Shown here: positions 16,295-24,013 of the stretch, piece after piece | Position numbering within the stretch: the first letter of the stretch is position 1 | Layout: every line of letters begins with the position of its first letter | Assembly (NCBI GenBank): GCA_031292485.1 | Contig: JARLHA010000057.1 | Coordinates: forward strand, 29,891 to 93,890 | From: Mucilaginibacter sp. | GTDB taxonomy: Bacteria; Bacteroidota; Bacteroidia; Sphingobacteriales; Sphingobacteriaceae | DNA: 64,000 nt | Direction: 5' to 3' | The notes under the pieces: generated by a model | The model's input: the letters and a program-made list of their open reading frames with translations, nothing else | Told to the model about the DNA's origin: nothing | Database searches by the model: none | Position numbers and translations under genes: made by a program

Positions 16295-17392
16295 ATGAAA
16301 CTATCCCAACTCACCGCCTACCTCGAAAGCCTGGCCCCGCTGGCTTACCAGGAAGATTACGATAATGCCGGCCTCATCGTCGGCCGCCCCGACCAGGAAG
16401 TGTCCCAGGCGCTCATCTCGCTTGATTGTACGGAGGCCGTAGTGGATGAAGCTATCATCCATGATTGCCAGGTGATTATCTCGCACCACCCGATTGTTTT
16501 TCGCGGGCTTAAAAAATTCAACAGCAAAACGTACGTAGAGCGTGTGGTTGAAAAAGCGATCCGCAATAATATCGCTTTATATGCCATTCATACCAACCTG
16601 GATAATGTATTGCCGGGCGTCAACGCCAAAATATGCGCTACGCTTGGGTTGCAAAACTGTCGCATCCTGGTCCCCAAACATAGTTTGCTTAAAAAGCTGG
16701 TTACCTATGTGCCGCATAGCCATGCGGATGCTGTGAGGGACGCTTTATTTGAAGCGGGTGCCGGGCATATCGGCAATTATAGCGAAGTGAGCTTTAATGC
16801 CAATGGGACGGGCACATTTAAGGGTAACGAATATACCAACCCCTTTGTAGGCGAACAGGGCGTACGGCATAGGGAGGAAGAGATTCGGGTGGAAACCATT
16901 TACCCGGCTATAGCCGAAAGTAAAATCTTGATGGCGCTTATACTGGCCCATCCTTATGAAGAGGTGGCCTACGACCTGTACCCCATGACCAATCAAACCC
17001 AGGCTGTCGGGTCCGGGATGATCGGTGAACTGGAGCTGCCGATGGAAGAAGAAGCTTTTTTATATCAGGTAAAAGAAAAAATGCGTGCGCATGTGATCAG
17101 ACATACGGCATTTACCGGCAGGCATATTAAAAAAGTAGCGGTTTGCGGCGGTGCCGGGGGTTTTCTGTTAAAGCACGCCATAGGTGCCGGGGCCGATATA
17201 TTTATCACCGCCGATTACAAGTACCACGAGTTTTTTGATGCCGAAGGAAAGTTGATCATCGCCGACGTTGGGCACTTTGAAAGTGAACAATTTACGCAAC
17301 AATTATTGTATGAGAATATTAAGAAAAAATTTAGTAACTTTGCCGTCCGTTTAACAGAAGTAAATACAAACCCCGTCAAATATTTTATTTAA
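16295..17392 (+). CDS. Nif3-like dinuclear metal centre protein (YbgI family)
   Basis: A 365-residue member of the NIF3/YbgI family, a toroidal hexamer with a two-metal site; precise substrate unknown. Metal ligand motifs are seen: SHHPIVFRGLK near residue 63, AIHTNLDNV near 98 and VGHFESEQ near 327. The middle of the protein (about 125-230, with ILAHPYEEVAYDLYP) is the extra PII/CutA-like domain found in long members. The ATG at 16295 was chosen because MKLSQLTAYLESLAP is the usual family start; the frame stays open upstream through a repeat-rich leader. The stop overlaps the next start by one base (TAATG), so the two are translationally coupled. Confidence 0.92.
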   Translation: MKLSQLTAYLESLAPLAYQEDYDNAGLIVGRPDQEVSQALISLDCTEAVVDEAIIHDCQVIISHHPIVFRGLKKFNSKTYVERVVEKAIRNNIALYAIHTNLDNVLPGVNAKICATLGLQNCRILVPKHSLLKKLVTYVPHSHADAVRDALFEAGAGHIGNYSEVSFNANGTGTFKGNEYTNPFVGEQGVRHREEEIRVETIYPAIAESKILMALILAHPYEEVAYDLYPMTNQTQAVGSGMIGELELPMEEEAFLYQVKEKMRAHVIRHTAFTGRHIKKVAVCGGAGGFLLKHAIGAGADIFITADYKYHEFFDAEGKLIIADVGHFESEQFTQQLLYENIKKKFSNFAVRLTEVNTNPVKYFI

Positions 17393-18135
17393 TGGAACAA
17401 ACCGTAGAAGAGAAGCTGAAAGCTTTATACGAACTACAAACCATCCACACCAAGATCGACAGAATTCGCCAGGTAAGAGGCGAGTTGCCTATGGAAGTTG
17501 CCGATCTGGAAGATGACGTTGCTGGTCTTGAAACCCGTATTCAAAAGATAAAAGCTGAGCTGGATGATTTAGAAGATGATATTGTTACCCGTAAAAACCT
17601 GATAAAGGATTCACAGGCCAACATCAAAAAATACGAAACTCAACTTAATGAGGTTAAAAATAACCGCGAATACGACGCTATATCAAAAGAAATTGAGATC
17701 CAGGGATTAGATATCCAGGTAAGTGAAAAAAAGATCAGGGAATTTGGCTTTGAAATAGCCACTAAAACCCAGGTTTATGAAAAAGCCCTTGCCGACCTGG
17801 AAGCCCGTAAAAGCGACCTGGATGCCAAAAAAGAAGAATTAGGCACCATCACTTCTGAAACCCAGAAGGAAGAAAACGAACTGACCGCCCAGGCTGAAGC
17901 AGCAACCAAAGGTATTGATGAGCGTTTATTGATTGCCTATAACCGTTTGCGTAAAAACGCAAAGAACGGCCTGGCAGTGGTAACTATCCAGCGCGATTCA
18001 TGTTCAGGATGCTTTAACCAGATCCCGCCTCAACGCCAGTCGGATATCCGTCAGCGTAAAAAGATCATCGTTTGCGAACATTGCGGCCGTATACTGGTTG
18101 ACGAGCAAATGGCCATGGAAGCTGAAACAGCATAA
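17392..18135 (+). CDS. coiled-coil protein with C4 zinc ribbon
   Basis: A 247-residue cytoplasmic protein made of a long charged coiled coil (about 5-180, with VADLEDDVAGLETRIQKIKA) and a C-terminal zinc ribbon with two CxxC pairs (CSGCFNQIPP and CEHCGRILVDE, about 203-236). This is the PF02591-type family commonly found beside nif3; related proteins are thought to bind nucleic acids or ribosomes, but the job here is not known. The start overlaps the nif3 stop, and a terminator follows. Confidence 0.88.
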   Translation: MEQTVEEKLKALYELQTIHTKIDRIRQVRGELPMEVADLEDDVAGLETRIQKIKAELDDLEDDIVTRKNLIKDSQANIKKYETQLNEVKNNREYDAISKEIEIQGLDIQVSEKKIREFGFEIATKTQVYEKALADLEARKSDLDAKKEELGTITSETQKEENELTAQAEAATKGIDERLLIAYNRLRKNAKNGLAVVTIQRDSCSGCFNQIPPQRQSDIRQRKKIIVCEHCGRILVDEQMAMEAETA

Positions 18136-18167
18136 GCCCACTGCCCCTGAAGGGGAGTAAAAATATA

Positions 18168-18198
18168 AAAGCTGCCTTAAATGAGGTGGCTTTTTTTT
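18168..18198 (+). terminator. terminator of the nif3/zinc-ribbon operon
   Basis: AAAGCTGCC / GGTGGCTTT with two G-U pairs and an 8-nt loop, running into eight T. Confidence 0.75.
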
Positions 18199-18267
18199 AT
18201 GCGAAAATTTGGGGTAGTGATAGGCGATAGTAGGGTTACGGCCTTTTTGGGGTAATTTACAAAAAAC

Positions 18268-18296
18268 AAAAAAACCTCCCCGGTAAGCCGGGAAGG
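18268..18296 (-). terminator. terminator of rplS
   Basis: On the minus strand CCTTCCCGG / CCGGGGAGG (one G-U pair) with a 4-nt loop, followed by seven T. It lies 40 bp after the rplS stop. Confidence 0.85.
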
Positions 18297-18337
18297 CGAA
18301 TATTTTTATGATACTCCTTTTCAGGAGACCTGAAAAC

Positions 18338-18685
18338 TTAAACCCTTTTTGATTTGATACGGGCAGCTTTGCCGGTCAATTCGCGCAGGTAATAAAGTTT
18401 AGCACGGCGTACTTTACCGTGGCTGTTTACCTCTACCTTTTCAATATTTGGCGAGTTGTAAGGGAATATACGCTCAACACCTATGCCGTTTGATACTTTA
18501 CGTACAGTAAAGGTTTCAGATATGCCAACACTGTTACGTTGGATAACCACACCCTGGTATACCTGTATACGTTCCTTGTTTCCTTCGCGTATTTTATAGT
18601 GAACACTTACCGTATCACCTGCTTTAAAGGACGGATGTACTCTTTTTTCTGATGATTGTTCTTCAACAAATTTTACTAAATCCAT
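18338..18685 (-). CDS. rplS: 50S ribosomal protein L19
   Basis: Ribosomal protein of 115 residues at the 30S-50S interface. Family motifs: FKAGDTVSVHYKI, GNKERIQVYQGVVI, TFTVRKVSNGIGVERIFP and RRAKLYYLRELTGKAARIK. It is the last member of the classic rpsP-rimM-trmD-rplS set, but about 1.8 kb separates it from trmD, so it probably uses its own promoter. Confidence 0.97.
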   Translation of the reverse strand: MDLVKFVEEQSSEKRVHPSFKAGDTVSVHYKIREGNKERIQVYQGVVIQRNSVGISETFTVRKVSNGIGVERIFPYNSPNIEKVEVNSHGKVRRAKLYYLRELTGKAARIKSKRV

Positions 18686-18788
18686 GATTTTTAGCTCTTA
18701 AAGCGATTTTTAGCCCGTAAAAATCGGATTGCAATTATAGGGATTTTTTTTAACAATTAAAAGTCGATGTTGAAAATTAATTTCGATT

Positions 18789-18883
18789 AGTTAGATTAAG
18801 TTGAATGGTTGATTGAGTTGGATTAAGTGAGTGGTTGCAATTCAACTAACTTAACCCAATCAACCATTCAACTTAATCTAACT
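18789..18883. repeat. 27-bp perfect inverted repeat with 41-bp spacer
   Basis: Arms at 18789-18815 and 18857-18883 are built on the phrase GATTAAGTTGAATGGTTGA. Related phrases form another inverted repeat at 44694-44808. It separates rplS from the ECF sigma operon. Confidence 0.8.
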
Positions 18884-18891
18884 CAATCAAC

Positions 18892-19122
18892 TTAATCCAC
18901 CTTCCTCGCCTCTGTAAAATATGCTATAATAGTATAGATCAAGCCGATCAGCAGAACGTTGAATACAAAATTGATCATCGTATCACTTCCGGAGTGTGAG
19001 CGGCTGTCGATATCAATAAAAGTATAGACGGCGTATGCCGCCGCTATCACTAAAATAACCCAGCCGACTACCGAAGCCGGGCGGTAGATAATGCCTGTAC
19101 GTGTAAACCAGTTTAATTTCAT
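18892..19122 (-). CDS. small two-helix membrane protein
   Basis: A 76-residue protein from the ATG at 19122, the start that gives MKLNWFTRTGIIYRPAS. The frame is open further upstream but overlaps the preceding gene. Two hydrophobic segments are present (about 17-35 WVILVIAAAYAVYTFI and about 50-68 VFNVLLIGLIYTIIAYF). It is last in the set ECF sigma, 160-residue membrane protein, this gene. No named family recognised. Confidence 0.7.
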   Translation of the reverse strand: MKLNWFTRTGIIYRPASVVGWVILVIAAAYAVYTFIDIDSRSHSGSDTMINFVFNVLLIGLIYTIIAYFTEARKVD

Positions 19123-19181
19123 AAAATTAAGTTTTATAGTTTGATACTTCTTTAATTGAACGAGGCTTCTGCCTTTCTCCT

Positions 19182-19664
19182 TTAACCTACGGAGATATTC
19201 TCCGTCATTACATACGCTATAAATATCCCCACAATAACCAGGCTGAGCAGGACAAGCAGGATATTCCATATTTTAACCTTTATGGTGATATTAAGCTGTT
19301 GCACTCTGCCTTCTTTTTGAAGGTCCACATGTGTTATGGCCAGTGCATTGATGATGATACAGACAATTGGCAGCACCACCATAATAACCGGCCCTAAAAA
19401 ATCGATATAGCGCGTTTTATCCAGACTCGACATCAGCGTAAACATGGCTGCGAACCAGCTTGCGCCCACGCGTAGGTGCGAGAAGTAGTACATAAACACG
19501 CAAAACAAAAAATAGCAGGGCGCAACAATCAGCCATACGCCCAATGCCGCCGAGCGGCCTGCATTCATAATGGCCATTTTTACCAATTGGGGGTGTTCCT
19601 GCGGGTTAACTTCCGGTACTTTTAAGTTTTCCATCTGTTTTAAAAATTCGTCTTTTTCTTTCAT
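19182..19664 (-). CDS. membrane protein downstream of ECF sigma factor, possible anti-sigma
   Basis: A 160-residue protein with a short charged cytoplasmic N-terminus (MKEKDEFLKQMENLKVPEV) and three clear membrane segments (about 38-60, 89-111, 133-154), with a possible extra helix near 70. It lies 43 bp after the sigma gene on the same strand. Membrane proteins in this position often bind the sigma factor, so an anti-sigma role is plausible, but no ASD/zinc motif or other recognised anti-sigma domain is visible. Confidence 0.7.
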   Translation of the reverse strand: MKEKDEFLKQMENLKVPEVNPQEHPQLVKMAIMNAGRSAALGVWLIVAPCYFLFCVFMYYFSHLRVGASWFAAMFTLMSSLDKTRYIDFLGPVIMVVLPIVCIIINALAITHVDLQKEGRVQQLNITIKVKIWNILLVLLSLVIVGIFIAYVMTENISVG

Positions 19665-19707
19665 ATTAATTACTCCTATAATGCAAAAAGATGATCCGGT
19701 TGCAGTG

Positions 19708-20280
19708 TTACACCATATTTCTTAATTTCTCCAACCCGCGCGATAGCAGCGACTTTACGGTTCCTTCATTCTTATCCAGAATCTCGCTGATCTCGCTATT
19801 GGTTTTTTGTTCAAAATACCGTAGCGCAATTACTTCCTGGTATTTAATATCCAGCTTCAGCAGGTTTATCCTGATCAGGTTATAATCGTTATGTGCCTTT
19901 AATTCGCCTTCAAGTATTTCACGCTCATCATCTGCATCCTGGTGTAGCAGCTTTTCCATTTGGGGGTTCTCCAGTAATTGCTGTAGCGATTGTGGCTGGT
20001 ATTTACTGCTGCGGTAATACATATTCAGTTCGTTGCTGGCAATTCGGTACAGCCAGGCAGAAAGACTGATACCACGCCAGCGGAAACTGCCGATCTTTAA
20101 AAAGGCTTTTAAAAATGTTTCGGCAGCAATGTCCCTCGAAAGATCATAATCCGCCGTGCGGCGCATGATATACCCGAACACAGGTTTATACCAATAGTCA
20201 AACACCTCACCAAAAGCGGCGGGGTTTGTACGGCATTGGTCAATTAACCGGGACTGTTGTTCAGGGCTCATTTTCTGCAA
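19708..20280 (-). CDS. ECF-type RNA polymerase sigma factor
   Basis: A 190-residue sigma-70 family factor. Region 2 (about 22-90: FGEVFDYWYKPVFGYIMRR, DIAAETFLKAFLKI, SAWLYRIASNELNMYYR) binds -10 DNA and core polymerase. Region 4 (about 135-187: DIKYQEVIALRYFEQKTNSEI, EGTVKSLLSRGLEKL) is a helix-turn-helix for the -35 site. An in-frame ATG three codons in is a possible alternative start. It heads an operon with two membrane proteins. It is not close to fecR/susC, so it is unlikely to be that system's sigma. Confidence 0.92.
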   Translation of the reverse strand: MQKMSPEQQSRLIDQCRTNPAAFGEVFDYWYKPVFGYIMRRTADYDLSRDIAAETFLKAFLKIGSFRWRGISLSAWLYRIASNELNMYYRSSKYQPQSLQQLLENPQMEKLLHQDADDEREILEGELKAHNDYNLIRINLLKLDIKYQEVIALRYFEQKTNSEISEILDKNEGTVKSLLSRGLEKLRNMV

Positions 20281-20353
20281 CTACAATGCATTGGGTGCTT
20301 TTTAGTTGCAATCTAAATTTAAGGTTTTACTTGAAAAGAATTGAAAAAATAAG

Positions 20354-20500
20354 TCATGCTGAATTTATTTCAGTACCCCACGGACAGGTGGTCAGCTGAC
20401 AAGGCATCGTCCGACAGGACGCCAACATGCAGGCGGCTCAGCGCTTTGTTACTTAGCGCGCGGCGACATAGCAGTGTGGGGTGCCGATCCGCCACAAGGC
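20354..20500. repeat. intergenic palindromic repeat
   Basis: Begins CATGCTGAATTTATTTCAG, a phrase typical of dispersed Bacteroidota repeats. ACCCCAC near 20374 is matched by GTGGGGT near 20476, and CCGCCACAAGGCGG forms a small hairpin. No protein-like frame was seen in the 20281-20523 gap. Confidence 0.5.
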
Positions 20501-20523
20501 GGACGACATCAAAGGGCGGGACA

Positions 20524-21198
20524 CTATTCCAGCAAATCCGGCCTTCTCTTCCTGGTGCGTTCTACGGCCTGTTCAAAGCGCCATTTTTCTACCTCGGGTG
20601 TATTGCCGCTTAAAAGGATGTCGGGCACCTTGTAGCCGTTCCAGTCGGCCGGGCGGGTATAAACCGGGGCATCCAGCAATCCATCCTGGAAAGAATCGGA
20701 TAATGCAGAGGTTTCGTCGGATAAAACACCCGGTATCAACCTCACCACGGCATCAACAACGATTGCAGCCGGCAGTTCGCCGCCCGACAGCACATAATCG
20801 CCGATAGAGATCTCGCGGGTCACGAAAATATCGCGGATCCGCTGGTCGATGCCTTTATAGTGGCCACATAAAATAATGTAGTTTGTTTTGGTTGACAGCT
20901 GGTTGGCGATCTGCTGGTTAAAAGTCTCACCATCCGGCGACATAAAGATCACCTCGTCATAATCGCGCTCGCTTTTCAATTTTTCAATAATGCGGGCAAA
21001 GGGGTCAATGGTCATCACCATACCGCTGCCGCCGCCATAGGGGTAATCGTCCACACTTTTTTGTTTTTGTGTGGAATAATCCCGCAGGTTATGGACGTGT
21101 ATTTCGGCAATGCCTTTTTTTTGCGCACGCTGCAAAATGGAGTGGGCGAAGGGGCTTTCCAGCAAGCCGGGCAAAACGGTAACGATATCAAAGCGCAT
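20524..21198 (-). CDS. trmD: tRNA (guanine37-N1)-methyltransferase
   Basis: Methylates G37 next to the anticodon using S-adenosylmethionine, preventing frameshifts. From the ATG at 21198 it is 224 residues, the family norm, starting MRFDIVTVLP. SPOUT trefoil-knot motifs are intact: YPYGGGSGMVM (about 53-63), LCGHYKGIDQRI (about 110-121) and SIGDYVLSGGELPA (about 131-144). Third gene of the rpsP-rimM-trmD-rplS set, but about 2.8 kb of other genes separate it from rimM. A -7 box lies just before the start, so it probably has its own promoter. Confidence 0.97.
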   Translation of the reverse strand: MRFDIVTVLPGLLESPFAHSILQRAQKKGIAEIHVHNLRDYSTQKQKSVDDYPYGGGSGMVMTIDPFARIIEKLKSERDYDEVIFMSPDGETFNQQIANQLSTKTNYIILCGHYKGIDQRIRDIFVTREISIGDYVLSGGELPAAIVVDAVVRLIPGVLSDETSALSDSFQDGLLDAPVYTRPADWNGYKVPDILLSGNTPEVEKWRFEQAVERTRKRRPDLLE

Positions 21199-21202
21199 GG
21201 GG

Positions 21203-21210
21203 CAAAGATA
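21203..21210 (-). promoter_or_regulatory. -7 box of a trmD promoter
   Basis: TATCTTTG on the minus strand, with only four bases between it and the trmD ATG. The -33 side is not clear. If used, transcription would begin at or next to the start codon. Confidence 0.45.
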
Positions 21211-21253
21211 GTTTTCTTTAAGCTGAAAGACTAAAGCTGAAAGCCCGGAATTC

Positions 21254-21646
21254 CTACAAAGGCCTGTAAATTTCCCAGTGATGGCCAAAGGGATCGGAGA
21301 TATGGCCCAGGCGCATGCCGTAATCCTGGTCGGCTACCGGGTATATTTCAGTTGCGCCGACTGCAATAGCTTGTTTTGCCACCGCGTCCGGGTCGCCAAC
21401 CATCAACCCAAACCTCACACTGATACCCCCGAGGCTCAATGGGCTGTAATTGCCAAGTTCCGGCGATTCATCGGCCAGATAAAACACCGCGCCGCCAATC
21501 GATAATTCAGCCACCAATTCCCCATCCGGAGAAGTTACACGCATCAATTCGGTGGCGTTAAATGCTTTTTTATAAAAGTCGATAGCGGCGGCACCGTTTT
21601 TTACCGATAGCGTGGGTTTAATTACTGCTTTAAAACTGTTTTCCAT
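21254..21646 (-). CDS. VOC (glyoxalase/PhnB-like) family protein
   Basis: A 130-residue vicinal-oxygen-chelate fold protein, start at the ATG at 21646 (MENSFKAVIKPTLSVKNG). It has the PhnB-like features AAIDFYKKAFNATELMR, GGAVFYLADE and a C-terminal ISDPFGHHWEIY. Such proteins bind a metal and a small ligand; the substrate is not predictable. It begins 1 nt after the stop of another VOC gene, so the two form an operon and may be an old duplication. Confidence 0.88.
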   Translation of the reverse strand: MENSFKAVIKPTLSVKNGAAAIDFYKKAFNATELMRVTSPDGELVAELSIGGAVFYLADESPELGNYSPLSLGGISVRFGLMVGDPDAVAKQAIAVGATEIYPVADQDYGMRLGHISDPFGHHWEIYRPL

Positions 21647-21647
21647 G

Positions 21648-22064
21648 TTAGTTGCCGTTATTGGTTGCAGGCCTTTCGTCGCGGATATCTTTTTCAATCA
21701 GCCACTCATGCCCGAAGGGGTCGATAAAACTACCCTGCCGGTAGCCGTAGTCATAATCCTGCACCGGCGAGATCACTGTTGCGCCCGCTGCTTCGGCCCG
21801 CGCCATTACGCCATGCACGTCATCTATAAATAAACCGATGGATACGGTAGTATTGCCGGTATGGGCGGGGCTCAAATTCCGGCTGCCTTCCTCGTGCAAG
21901 TGGAAAACATTGCCGTCAATTTCCAGTTCCGACACATGGATCGATCCATCGTCATCGCTAAAACGGCGCAGTTCCTTTGCCCCAAAAACATCGATATAGA
22001 AGCTTATATCTTTTACGCCATGACTGATCACCAGGTGCGGCGCGAATGTTGTTTTCTGTTTCAT
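21648..22064 (-). CDS. VOC family protein (PhnB-like), paralog of the next gene
   Basis: A 138-residue VOC protein from the ATG at 22064. Family features: VKDISFYIDVFGAKELRRFS, LEIDGNVFHLHEE, and FIDPFGHEWLIEKDI near the end. The Asp-Pro-Phe-Gly-His ending is shared with its neighbour. Role unknown; bleomycin-resistance or glyoxalase labels would be over-specific. Confidence 0.88.
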   Translation of the reverse strand: MKQKTTFAPHLVISHGVKDISFYIDVFGAKELRRFSDDDGSIHVSELEIDGNVFHLHEEGSRNLSPAHTGNTTVSIGLFIDDVHGVMARAEAAGATVISPVQDYDYGYRQGSFIDPFGHEWLIEKDIRDERPATNNGN

Positions 22065-22116
22065 ATTGATAATATTTTTTGTCTTGATTCCTGGTTCCTG
22101 ACTCTTGATTCTTTCC

Positions 22117-22317
22117 TCAATCCCCCTCTTCCAGCATAAATACCTCTTCCAATGGTTTGCCAAATACCCGGGCTATCTTTAGCGCCAGTACAGTTGAAGG
22201 TACGTATTTATTGCTTTCGATAGTATTAATGGTTTGTCGGGATACGCCCACCTGTTCGGCCAGTTCGCCCTGCGTTATATTTTTAATGGCGCGTTCTACA
22301 CGGATATTATTTTTCAT
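22117..22317 (-). CDS. XRE-family HTH transcriptional regulator (YozG/YgzD-like)
   Basis: A 66-residue helix-turn-helix protein from the ATG at 22317 (MKNNIRVERAIKN). The HTH is TQGELAEQVGVSRQTINTIESNKYVPST (about 14-41), followed by LALKIARVFGKPLEEVF. Short XRE proteins of this type usually accompany small membrane proteins. Here the start is 2 nt after the stop of a 4-helix membrane protein gene, so it probably autoregulates this operon. Confidence 0.9.
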   Translation of the reverse strand: MKNNIRVERAIKNITQGELAEQVGVSRQTINTIESNKYVPSTVLALKIARVFGKPLEEVFMLEEGD

Positions 22318-22319
22318 TG

Positions 22320-22751
22320 CTATCCCTCCCTGCTTAATGACCGGTTTAACCTGTAAATAACCCACCTGAAACGGATGATAAAGAAAATAAGCGGCACCCA
22401 AAGGTTAAGTTCCAAAATATGAGCGGTGTCGAATATAAAAATAAGGCTTGCAATAAGCACCAGGTAATTGATATAGATGGCCCAGCGCAGCGAATCCAGG
22501 CGTACGTGCCAGATCTGTTCATCCTCGATCTTTTCCCTTGAAAATGCAACAATGAATAATCCCAGCGCCATAACCAGCGATGTGCAAATAAAAAACAGGT
22601 GTTCGCCGGTAAACAGCGATTGGGTAGGCGGATTGTCTAATGGATTGATCATCCCGTTCGCCCTGCCGATAATGGACATCGGCACATGGGCTATCACCAG
22701 GCCCCAACCTAAGTAGCGACACCAGTAAGGAAATAAAAAATGTGGTTTCAT
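22320..22751 (-). CDS. four-helix membrane protein, paralog 2
   Basis: A 143-residue integral membrane protein with about four hydrophobic segments (near 13-28, 50-68, 90-105 and 115-127). It shares the pattern AFSREKIEDEQIWHVRLDSL and IFFIIRFRW with the gene before it, so the two are tandem duplicates. No catalytic motif. In an operon with an XRE regulator. Confidence 0.8.
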   Translation of the reverse strand: MKPHFLFPYWCRYLGWGLVIAHVPMSIIGRANGMINPLDNPPTQSLFTGEHLFFICTSLVMALGLFIVAFSREKIEDEQIWHVRLDSLRWAIYINYLVLIASLIFIFDTAHILELNLWVPLIFFIIRFRWVIYRLNRSLSREG

Positions 22752-22754
22752 GGT

Positions 22755-23225
22755 TCAATTAGATTTTAGTGAACGATTAAGCTGGTAAATCTTCCATCGG
22801 AAACGGATGATAAAAAAGATTAGCGGGCTGATCATATTAAATATAAGGACAGGAATAAAATGCATGCCGTAAATAAAAAGCACACAAACAATAAACAGGG
22901 CGTAGTTAAAATAAACAGCCCATCGCAGGGAATCTAAACGTGATTGCGAAATTTGTTCATCTTCAATTTTCTCTTTAGAAAAAGCGACCAATAACAGTCC
23001 AAAAATTATAAGTAAAATAGTTACGTCGTTATGCCACCGCATTTCTGTTACACCGCTGTATATGTGGTAGGGCTTCTGTCCGGGCCCTAGCACCTGGCTT
23101 AGATCCGTTGCCGCATATCCTTCAGGGTGAAGTACCTTTAAAACGATTGAAAAAATTATATCAGCGGCAAAACATAAGTAACCTACCAGGCGCCATTTGT
23201 GCGGAAATAAAAAGCGTGCTTTCAT
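22755..23225 (-). CDS. four-helix membrane protein, paralog 1
   Basis: A 156-residue membrane protein, first gene of the three-gene operon (3-nt gap to the next). It has four hydrophobic segments and the shared block AFSKEKIEDEQISQSRLDSL near residue 82, then ISPLIFFIIRFRWKIYQLNRSL at the end. The conserved acidic loop between helices 2 and 3 is the best candidate for a functional element. Function unknown. Confidence 0.8.
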   Translation of the reverse strand: MKARFLFPHKWRLVGYLCFAADIIFSIVLKVLHPEGYAATDLSQVLGPGQKPYHIYSGVTEMRWHNDVTILLIIFGLLLVAFSKEKIEDEQISQSRLDSLRWAVYFNYALFIVCVLFIYGMHFIPVLIFNMISPLIFFIIRFRWKIYQLNRSLKSN

Positions 23226-23301
23226 AACTTGTAAAGTTTAATTTACCAAATGTAAAACAAACTTTACAAAAATCAAAGAATAGCTGACAAAAATTTAACG
23301 T

Positions 23302-23325
23302 AGAGACGCAATATTTTGCGTCTCT
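23302..23325. repeat. GAGACGCAA palindrome, copy 1
   Basis: AGAGACGCAA-TATT-TTGCGTCTCT, a perfect 10-bp stem with a 4-nt loop. A second copy lies at 33111-33133 inside a coding sequence. Confidence 0.8.
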
Positions 23326-23392
23326 GAACGAATGATTGATTTGAAAAATGTCTATTGCATGGAGGGAGAGTATTTTATAAAACTCGGCGATA

Positions 23393-23680
23393 TTACCAGA
23401 TAGGTTTTCTCGAAGTGTGCAACACACGAAGGACGATGATTTGTTGACTTGAATCATCGACATAATAATGGATAAGATATTGGAAAATTTTCGTCGGAAG
23501 GCATCGCACATTTTCATAGCGGATACTTCCAAGGTACGGAGTGGCAGCTATGGCGTGTAGTCTTTGATCCAGGTCATTCAAAAATCGTATTGCCAAACCT
23601 GGCTTTCACATGTTCTCCCAATTTATGGCATCCTGAATATCACGCCTGGCGTTAGTAGTGGTAATAATAGCATACAGCAT
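23393..23680 (-). pseudogene. RelE/ParE-family toxin gene broken by an in-frame stop
   Basis: The frame from the ATG at 23680 reads MLYAIITTTNARRDIQDAIN through WENM, then a TGA at 23608-23606, and continues in the same frame as KPGLAIRFLNDLDQ to YLIHYYVDDSSQQIIVLRVL and HTSRKPIW. Together these are about 95 codons, a normal length and the usual C-terminal beta strands of the RelE/ParE family. The single nonsense codon at position 25 should abolish the toxin. It follows an intact antitoxin-like gene by 12 bp. Read-through or a sequencing error are the alternatives. Confidence 0.75.
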
Positions 23681-23692
23681 GAATATAGAACG

Positions 23693-23926
23693 CTATAACT
23701 TAAATTGTTTTTTTGCTACGCTCCATTCTACCAATTCAGTATTTCCTTCGGCGATGTTTTTAAGCTCTTTTTTTCCCAGCTCTTCCTGCCAGTCCGGAAC
23801 CAGAAAATCAATTTGAGACAATTCCTCTACCCCCGGTATTTTTGTAAGCTGATCCCAATCATCAATAGGTAAAAACACGCCTACTTTATTCCCGCTTTTA
23901 TCGTATGTAAACTGTGGCGTTATCAT
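23693..23926 (-). CDS. antitoxin-like protein of a broken toxin-antitoxin pair
   Basis: A 77-residue protein placed directly before the RelE/ParE-type remnant, the usual antitoxin position. The N-terminal part (TPQFTYDKSGNKVGVFLPID) resembles the short strand that starts several small antitoxins. The C-terminal half is charged and helical (EELGKKELKNIAEGNTELVEW), as expected for a toxin-wrapping tail. No HTH or ribbon-helix-helix is certain. With the toxin broken, this gene may persist as an orphan. Confidence 0.7.
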   Translation of the reverse strand: MITPQFTYDKSGNKVGVFLPIDDWDQLTKIPGVEELSQIDFLVPDWQEELGKKELKNIAEGNTELVEWSVAKKQFKL

Positions 23927-24013
23927 TGCTTAATCTCTTTTAATAATATAAAGTTACGAAACTAAATAAACTGATGAAAGTAATTATCTGTTTTAGATAT
24001 GAAACTGGGGATT

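Noticed and set aside
20356..20807. Plus-strand open frames opposite the trmD end
   Set aside because: They cover an intergenic repeat and the antisense of trmD.
23606..23608. Recoding of TGA in the toxin gene (selenocysteine or other)
   Set aside because: RelE/ParE toxins have no such residue, no recoding element is visible, and simple inactivation explains it.
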